Of a DNA stretch of 64,000 nucleotides, positions 56,629 through 64,000 are shown in pieces. The notes under the pieces are model-generated. The model saw nothing but the letters and a program-made list of their open reading frames with translations, ran no database searches and had not been told where the DNA came from. Both the position numbers and the translations under genes were made by a program. Origin of the DNA: Sycobia sp. Sy_11 (Eukaryota; Arthropoda; Insecta; Hymenoptera; Epichrysomallidae); the NCBI GenBank assembly GCA_018907035.1, contig JACCIC010000003.1:3370501-3434500 (forward strand), read 5' to 3'. The stretch's first letter is position 1. The number at the start of each line of letters is the position of its first letter.

Positions 56629-59600
56629 GTAAGAATTATAAATATAATACATTAACGGATTATATGGATAATATAATAATACATAGTAAAGCAATTTACT
56701 TCTTTGGATCATGTGATTCTTAACATCAAGCATTAGCTGTCTCTTTTATAATATTCTGATTTCTGAATATTATCTTCAACGATTGAAATAAAAAAATATA
56801 TGTTATTTAATTTTTATGAGTACACATAATTTAGTAATTTAATTTTGTCTATTTTTGAAATAGTTTATAAAATTAACTAATTAGTTCTTTTGAAATACCA
56901 TTTCTTTAATATATTTTATTTAGACATGTGTAAAAGTAGTTAACGACAATAATTACAAAATTTAGATTGGATTTTCTTAAAAAGATGATCTTTTTTGTCA
57001 TACAACTTTTGTACACTTCTATACAAATTCATATAAGCATTCGTTCCTAGTTGACGGATTAAGAGCCGAAAAAATTCATAATGGATCTCCGGTACGAAGT
57101 GGTATGTTTAAATACGTAGTAGCATTGATGTACGAAAACCCAAGATCCGAAGATCAAAATCCATGCTCAGGTAGTATCCTTGCCAATTGGTATGTAGCTG
57201 CCGTCGCTCATTGTTTTTTTGACAAATCATCTAGAACATTGAGAAATACTTTTTATTATATTATTGCTGGTACGCACAACATACATTTAATTAACGACAT
57301 GACCAAAGTTATTCCAATCGATAGAGTGTATATTCCTAAATCATTTAATCCAAGTATACTAGCTATTAATTCTGTGGAAGGAAATTTAGCAATAATAAAG
57401 GTAAGTTTTTAAGAGCTTGATTAATTAATTTTAAATTATAAGTTGTAGCTCTAATTTCTAATAGAATTAGATTCGATAAACTTATATCATTTCTAAATAA
57501 ACGAGTGTATACTTTTCTATGAACTCGAAATTGTATTTGAAAGTTTTTATTAAGGACATTCACCAATTGTAGGCCTGTCAATAATTTTAGCCTACAAAAT
57601 ATTATAAATTTTTATAGTTATATATTCATCTGTTTTAATTGTTTCTTTTGTAAAATCATTAAAATTTTTATAAAATACTCAACGCGGTGTTCTTCATAAG
57701 TTATTCATAAATTTAGAATATATACCTATATGTTGACGGCCGTGAGATTTTAAGTCAGTTCATGCTCTAATAAGAAAATTACTAAATACGTTAGATTTGA
57801 ATATAAGATTATATTGAATCAAATATTAGTCGTGTTCATGTATGCCTCATATGTAATCTCGATGCTATCTGTTATTTCCGAAGAGGGTTTTAGTCAATCA
57901 GATATAAACTGCTGTATGTACCGTGTATATATGTTAGAAAGCCACAATTTCTAAATATTGTTTTCTTTCTGTGTTTTGATATTTATAATTCGGACACAGC
58001 CATACTAGACCAAATTTCTATCTATATTGTAATTTAGTGATGGATTTGTTTTTAAATTATAATTTTCAACTTTCAAAATTCAAATTTTCAAATTTCAATT
58101 TTCTAAATTCAAATTTCATTTTTTTTTAAATTTCTTCTCTCTCGTTATATTTTGTAAAGCGTTGATTACAAGTATCATAATTAAAATTAGCGCAATGTAC
58201 ACAGATATATTAAGAAAGTATAGAAGGCCGAGAAGGAGCGTACCGTACACCGTTGCCAAACAAGATACTAAAAATTCTTACGAATTTCTCACATTGACAT
58301 TGTAAAAATAATATTAATACTCGATATTATCAGTAATTTAGATATCGATATATAATAATAGTGATTTTCTATTAAATAATTTTATCTTTATATATATTGT
58401 AAATCGTGTTCTAAGGAATATAGATGCTTATAAGTTCATATTATAAAGAAGACCTAGGTATTGTCGGAATTGCAGTTTCATTTTGCTTTGTCTAACTGGT
58501 TAATTATTCATATAGACGAGGTCAGTTATTGTTTTTTCAACAACCTTTGTTTGTGGCTGAATTTCCTCGCGGATCAACAGAGATGCTGGCCAATTAAACT
58601 TTGACAGAATTAATAGAATTTTTCTGTCAGAGATTTGTCCATAATGGACAAATTTATTTTACGATTGGAAGCATTCAACGAAAAATTTGGAGTGAAGCAG
58701 AAGTTGATAAGGTAAATCCACAGTTTCCAGAAAAATATAGATGAGGAGTAATAGCAATATCTCGAGGGACGATAAAGATATCTGAAATTAAGTTGATGAA
58801 ATAATAAAACGAGAACGAGAAAGAGAGACACAGGTACAAATCGATGAGAAAAGTAGTATCTATTATCTAGTAGAATCTAGTATCTGTAATTATCAGCTAG
58901 AATATGACTGGAAGAAAGTCGCTGAGACGTGTATAATTTCATTACTATATGATATATGAATTTAAGGAAAAAAGAATGAACATTTTAGTAAACTCGAAAC
59001 TAAAAGGGCTGATTATTTTAATACAAGAGAAGTACACATCTTACTGTATTGTACATCGATATTGTAGGAGATGGATACAATGTACGACTGTCAACCGAGT
59101 ATATTATAATTGAAAAAGCAAATTGAAGAATAAATTGAGGATATTGGAAAATGTTTAGCGAATATTTTTTTAACAACTAGTATTAGCAACTCAATTAGTT
59201 ATACCAAAAAATTAATTTAATATTTAATAGATAGAATAACATATACTTGACTGCACGATTAAATTCGAATGATGCAGTTGAATGGAATCTGCGAGTTGTT
59301 AAAAGCTTTTGAGAAAACTACCATTCGTTCCAAAAAAAACTTTTCAGAATGGAAGAAGAAATGATCGATTTCATTAACTCGAGCGCTCGAATGAAATATA
59401 ATTCAAGATCAGTGTATTAGTCTACAAGAGACAGGGCATGGATTATCGCATTGTATGAAACTAACGAGCTAAAATGAATCATGTTTGTAATCTGGCTCAT
59501 CAACAAATAAAAAGTGGACTGTTCTCAATGGAAATCTATGAAGCAATGTACTTAGAAGAATGGAAGTGAACAAAATGAATCAACCTCTGTCACCGTCTCG

Positions 59601-61403
59601 TCTGATGCTTAGCTATAGTCTGACGGATACAAATGGCAAAAAATATACATATACTTTCTGTGTCCCGTAGAACTTGAAATCTGCTATAAGTTTTATAAAA
59701 GAAAGATTAGTATCTAGAAAAGTTTGATCTTCATTGCCCGAAAATAATCCAGTGTTTAACGGGATAAAAGATCGAGGGAAGTCGAAGGAATTCCGTGTCA
59801 TTTGAAACTCTGCATTGTTTCGAATCATACAATGGCGAATATGACCATAGTAGAGCGCGATTTCAGGAAACATCCTTAAATATAATTAATAGGTGAAGAT
59901 GGAAAATTAGTATGGCAAGAACGGTTTTGAGAATTGACAAATATTGATTTCAAGTCCTAGAATGATACCGAAGATACCGAAAATATCACCATAAATATTG
60001 AATTAAAAAAATAATTAAAAGCATTAGATCATATTTATTCATTTGTTTATTATTAGAATTTAAACTAATTTATTTGAAACTAAAAGAAACGGGAAACTAT
60101 GAAAAGAATTTTGAAATGAAAATAGCATTAAAACTAAAGATGCAGTAACAAAAAGTAAAACTAAAGTTTTCGTCCATTATGTTTATAGTTCACGGATAAA
60201 GAGAGACTGCTAAAAATTATATAGATGACTAATTGACGATTGTTTGAAAAACGAAAAATATTTGTCGTTATTGGATTCATAATATGTATTACAATGTTGA
60301 AATTCCAAAGGTATTTCTATATATTTGCGTGATTTATACAAAACGTATTTTAAGATTTAATTCAATGAAGATTTGCTCTGATCTCAACTCATATCTATCT
60401 CTCTACTCTTCCATTGTAGAATAAAGAAGAATATAGAAGTAACCTTTCATATTTCATGCGTACAGTGACTTTTAATGTAGAACTATTTGTGCTTATTTAT
60501 AATATATATAATAGATATAAATAGATATAATAGATTAAAGAAGCACTTATCTACATTACCATTGTGATATAGATATATTTATATATGTTTTTATTTTTTT
60601 AATTCGTTAATAAATAAATATGAGTTTCAAGAAAATATGTGCTGAATTATTTCAAGAGGAAAACAGACATAATAAATAACATCATCTAAGAAAAGTATAA
60701 CATCGTACTAGAGTTTCTATTCGTATCGAATTGAAGCTTCAAAAATATTACTAAAGTTATTGTTTAATTATAAAGTTAAATATAATCAAATTATTTTTTT
60801 TTCAATTAATGAAATTAGCTCGATATGCTTTCAAATAATAAAAATTATCATGGATAACAAACAAAATAAAGACAATTATAAAAAATGCATCTTTGAGTAT
60901 AAAAGTTTTTTTCAAAAACTATAAATATTTACTACAAAAAAATCACCTAATACTTATCTTTATAATCTATAGAATCATTTGAGGCCTACGATGGCTCGAT
61001 CGCTAGAGCGAAGGACTAGTAACTCGGTGATCCGAGTTCAAATCCCGGTCTCGGCCGATTGATACAGGCATCACTGTAATTATTTACATGTGCTTTGTTT
61101 ACAAACACATCGTAGACCTCCGTCGCTGATTAGCACCGATAATTGGAAGCATAAATAGAGCGTTAAACAACATAAAAAAAAAAAAAAAAAGATATTGGAT
61201 TAACTGTACGAGCAAATTGTTGAAAAAATCAAGCTTACAAGTGCGACTTTTGCATGTCTCGTCGTACATGGACTTTAGTGAAAGATTGAAAAAAGACAGT
61301 CAAAAGTAACTTTTGTAAAGTAATAACAATTGTTCAGGAGTTGAAAACTGCAATTGGAAACATCTAACTTTCTTCTTTGAGACGACGACTTTCAAATTAC
61401 TTA

Positions 61404-61466
<63 letters not shown>

Positions 61467-62388
61467 AATCTAAAAATAATGTGATTAAAGAAAATAAACA
61501 GACGTACACCCAAAGTTGACCGAAAATCGATAGGGAGCGTTGCACGCGCAGTCCACTTGCTGCATCTGTTACCGCCATCACACTGTACCACTGTATGTAG
61601 ATATATACTATTCTAACCATTTGAGAAAAAATCAAATTAATGTCTATGAACAACAAGTATACAAAGTTAATCAATAGAATATCATAGGAATCAATAGAAG
61701 ACAATAAAAATGAGTATTTACATTCCTCTTTTTTAAGCGTAAAAGTATACGCATTACTTATTAAGATAATTGATTTTTATAAACTCTAACTACTCCGGCA
61801 GTGGAATAAACCTCATTATATTTTCAAACTTTGATTATATAAAACATTTTTTGTCATTTTTGCAGGATGTTTTATACTTTGACAATAAAGTAATTATTGA
61901 AATAATTGTTGATGCATTTTATGTATATTTGTCAATAATTCGAGCAATTTTATTTATTTTATGATTAGAATTTTTTTAAAGACTCTTTAAATAATTAATA
62001 TTTTAAAATCTATATATTTATTTAATGAACATTACATAAATTTATATAACATATTCTTATATTATAGTTGAATGCAAGTTTAGAATTAGAAACAAATCAT
62101 GAAATGCTATCACAGCTTACAATACGTAGACATGATTATAGAAATTACAAAACAAAGTATTACGTGGCTTCTTATGGATGGACTACTGTTGAGATAGCTG
62201 TAGTACAAAAAAATAATAGAACGATGTATGAGCAAATAGGAAAATCGAATGGTGAATTAACTTATGGTGTTGGTTTAATCATACATAATTCAGTTTGCAT
62301 GGAAAAATTTGAGCAGGGCCTTGCAACAGGTAATATGTGTGTCAAATTAAAACAGCGAAAACATGGAATACCTACTGGGATTTGCCAG
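56568..62388 (+). CDS. SPH3, secreted chymotrypsin-fold protease homologue, partial
   Basis: Three exons are present: 56568-56628, 57051-57400 and 62068-62388. They give residues 1-244. It has a signal peptide, then AEK28|IHNG at the activation site (IVGG changed to IHNG), His74 in AVAHC and Asn132 in GNLAIIK at the catalytic Asp position. The exon 3 cysteines are conserved and Gly is at 189. The last exon, with the Ser motif, was sought in 62389-64000 and not found, so it should lie beyond the window. Exon lengths and phases equal those of SPH1 exactly. Confidence 0.83.
57051..57400 (+). CDS. SPH3 exon 2, activation site and His
   Basis: Residues 21-137, with SGMFKYVVALMYENP, Cys59, AVAHC and GNLAIIK. 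Donor aaag|gtaagt. Confidence 0.87.
60981..61190 (+). mobile_element. tRNA-derived SINE, copy 2
   Basis: 210 bases. It has an A-box-like TGGCTCGATCGC at 60992, a B-box-like AGTTCAAATCC at 61035 and a GCTC/GAGC D-stem-like pairing. A tRNA-unrelated body and an A-tail (61174-61190) follow. It is near-identical to the reverse copy at 48221-48430. No clear target duplication was seen around this one. Confidence 0.87.
61404..61467. repeat. (TTA)n-(TA)n-(TG)n compound microsatellite
   Basis: Three successive tracts, with about six, fourteen and nine units. Confidence 0.95.
62068..62388 (+). CDS. SPH3 exon 3
   Basis: Residues 138-244, 107 codons. Contains YYVASYGWTTVEIAV and GNMCVKLKQRKHGIPTGICQ. 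Donor ccag|gtaagt. The acceptor is the short attatag, with a weak pyrimidine tract. Confidence 0.86.
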
Positions 62389-63607
62389 GTAAGTAAAATA
62401 ATAATTAATACGAATTTTCTTAATTAATTTTTTCAAAAATTTCAATCATAAAATCAAAGCAAAGGTAATTTTAGTGACTTACTAAAAATTCAAAATATAT
62501 ATAATCAAATAAAAAGTATCAAGTAAATACATAACACAAATTTATAGATAAAGCTTCACCTAAGAGACAGACGTACATAGTTCTTGCAAATTCAGTATTA
62601 GGGGCATTAATACGATATATAAGTCTTTTAAAATACATTTTAATCCTGTTTTTTAAGCTAAGCATATTTGTGGAAAAAGTAAAAAAATTTTTTATAAAAT
62701 ATATAATTGATAAGGCGCAGTTAATGAATCATATATTAAATTAACGTGAAAAACTAGAAAATTGTAAGAGCTACGGACTGTGGTGGCAAGCAAATTTTGA
62801 CTTTAAGTCTCCTATATATATTAGGAGGCAAACTTAGTTTACGACCTTTTTGAACGGAAAAAGGACATTTATGATGGAAGATGGATACACGTTAGCTTAA
62901 TCAAAATATTTACGGTCACTTTTAAGGGTGTTGGGGACAGTCAGATTGCACTTTACTAACAAAATTTTTTCAGCTAATATTTTATTTTCAGATTAGTCTA
63001 CGGGGGTGACTGTAAACAAGGACAGTCTGACTGTCATAATTTTTAATTTAATTTTTATTTTTATTATTTTTGTGTATCGCTGTATTAATGTTAATGTAGA
63101 TATGTATTGATATTGTTACGTATTGTTTTCGATTGATTTGATTGGACTGTAAGACCAATGAAAAAATATTTATTAATTTGTATATAAGCAGTCGACAAAA
63201 GTACAATTAAAGATTCTAATTAAGATTAAAATTAAATTAGGCGGCCTACTCTTACTAACAGAAAACTTACTGACGCAAAAAATGCACTTAGATTCGTCAG
63301 ATGTCTCTTGGATCATTCAAATTATTATTCTCCATGTTCCCTATAAATAATGCAAAAATTTATCCAGAGATTATTTAGTTATCAAAAACTTTGAACTATT
63401 GGTAGATAATTTATAGCATAGTTGGGTACTGGTTCATATAATGTATTTCAAATTTTCTTTGATTATTCGTGTTGTAAATAGTAGGATAAGATACTATTTA
63501 AAGCTTCAATATTTTAAAAAACTTGCATAATATGGCCATGCTATCCATTAATAGGCATTTATCAGTACATTTATTTCACAGAAAAAAAATATTTTATTCA
63601 AATAAAA

Positions 63608-63659
<52 letters not shown>

Positions 63660-64000
63660 TCTCTCACAAGTCTCTTGTGCTGATGCTATGAATGCCAAAG
63701 AATGATTTTTTTTTCATTTTGTTTTCTGGAAAGCTTACAGAAGACGTGGAAAAAATACTACACTTTTGTCTGTCTATGTCTTCGTCAGCAAATGAAACCA
63801 AATTGTTTTTTTAAATACTACATGTTCCGATGTTTAACTCAGATCATATATATGTCTACTAATTTTTGAGCAAGTTTTTTTCCATCAAAAGTATTTGCAT
63901 GCATTTTGTTTATATTCTTTGAATTTTGTAGATCTCTGTCATTAATCCATTATAACTTATTTTTATTTGACGAAAATTCGAAAATGCTTTGAGGGATAAC
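62389..64000 (+). other. SPH3 intron 3, runs off the window
   Basis: AT-rich; carries a (CT)n tract near 63630. No GDSGAP-type exon is present. A 149-bp piece starting tgttacg at 63115 and ending taaca near 63261 has weak LTR-like termini. Confidence 0.6.
63610..63656. repeat. (CT)n microsatellite
   Basis: About 23 CT units. Confidence 0.95.

Larger units (their letters stand above)
57401..62067 (+). other. SPH3 intron 2 (4.7 kb)
   Basis: AT-rich with one SINE (60981-61190) and a compound microsatellite. 58600-59900 is more purine-rich and may be a very old retroelement; no motif is legible. The ends are gtaagt and attatag. Confidence 0.75.

Noticed and set aside
60981..61056. Possible genuine tRNA gene
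   Set aside because: The acceptor stem does not pair well, the sequence continues into a shared non-tRNA body with an A-tail, and a second copy has a target duplication; it is a SINE head.
62389..64000. Search for SPH3 exon 4
   Set aside because: No GDSGAP-like coding segment with an acceptor was found; the exon is taken to lie outside the window.
1..64000. CRISPR arrays, bacterial operons, rRNA genes
   Set aside because: Split genes and eukaryotic transposons throughout; the only regular repeats are microsatellites and the 60-bp array, which has no spacers.

Overview
The window looks like nuclear DNA of an insect, probably a hymenopteran and perhaps an ant. It is AT-rich, its genes are split by GT-AG introns, and it carries many (AT)n and (GA)n microsatellites. 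It also holds decayed mariner, Tc1-like and R1-like elements and a tRNA-derived SINE. All assignments come from reading the sequence; the species call is inference.

Layout. (1) 1-5866: microsatellite-rich upstream DNA with no gene that I can support. (2) 5867-21172, plus strand: a complete six-exon fatty acyl-CoA reductase gene encoding 507 residues. Its long introns carry microsatellites, and intron 3 holds a dead mariner. (3) 21173-26445: AT-rich spacer with two ends of a Tc1-like family and a short internal array of 60-bp repeats. (4) 26446-33014: the first of three tandem chymotrypsin-fold genes, called SPH1 here (four exons, 330 residues). Its introns hold a long-terminal-repeat-inverted element and a decayed mariner. 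(5) 34305-35690: a decayed Tc1-like element containing a palindromic array of 60-bp repeats. (6) 36398-49294: SPH2 (four exons, 325 residues). Its 10.7-kb intron 2 is a retroelement island: an R1-like LINE with a gag-to-RT internal deletion, a repeat with a terminal hairpin and a possible LTR fragment. A SINE sits in intron 3. (7) 49295-56567: spacer with a dead mariner, a second Tc1-like copy and a second copy of the hairpin repeat. (8) 56568 to beyond the window end: SPH3, exons 1-3 only; a second SINE copy lies in its intron 2.

How the genes work. The reductase would convert fatty acyl-CoA to fatty alcohol on a membrane, the route to waxes, hydrocarbon precursors and pheromone alcohols. 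The three SPH genes share exon phases, an exon 3 of exactly 107 codons, a signal peptide, a Lys-Ile activation site and the expected cysteines. All three have Asn where the catalytic Asp should be, so they look like a small tandem family of secreted protease homologues with little or no ordinary proteolytic activity.

The most interesting items are the shared His-Asn-Ser triad, the palindromic 60-bp array inside the Tc1-like element, the covarying hairpin shared by two repeats 11 kb apart, the SINE pair, and the gag-RT junction in the LINE.
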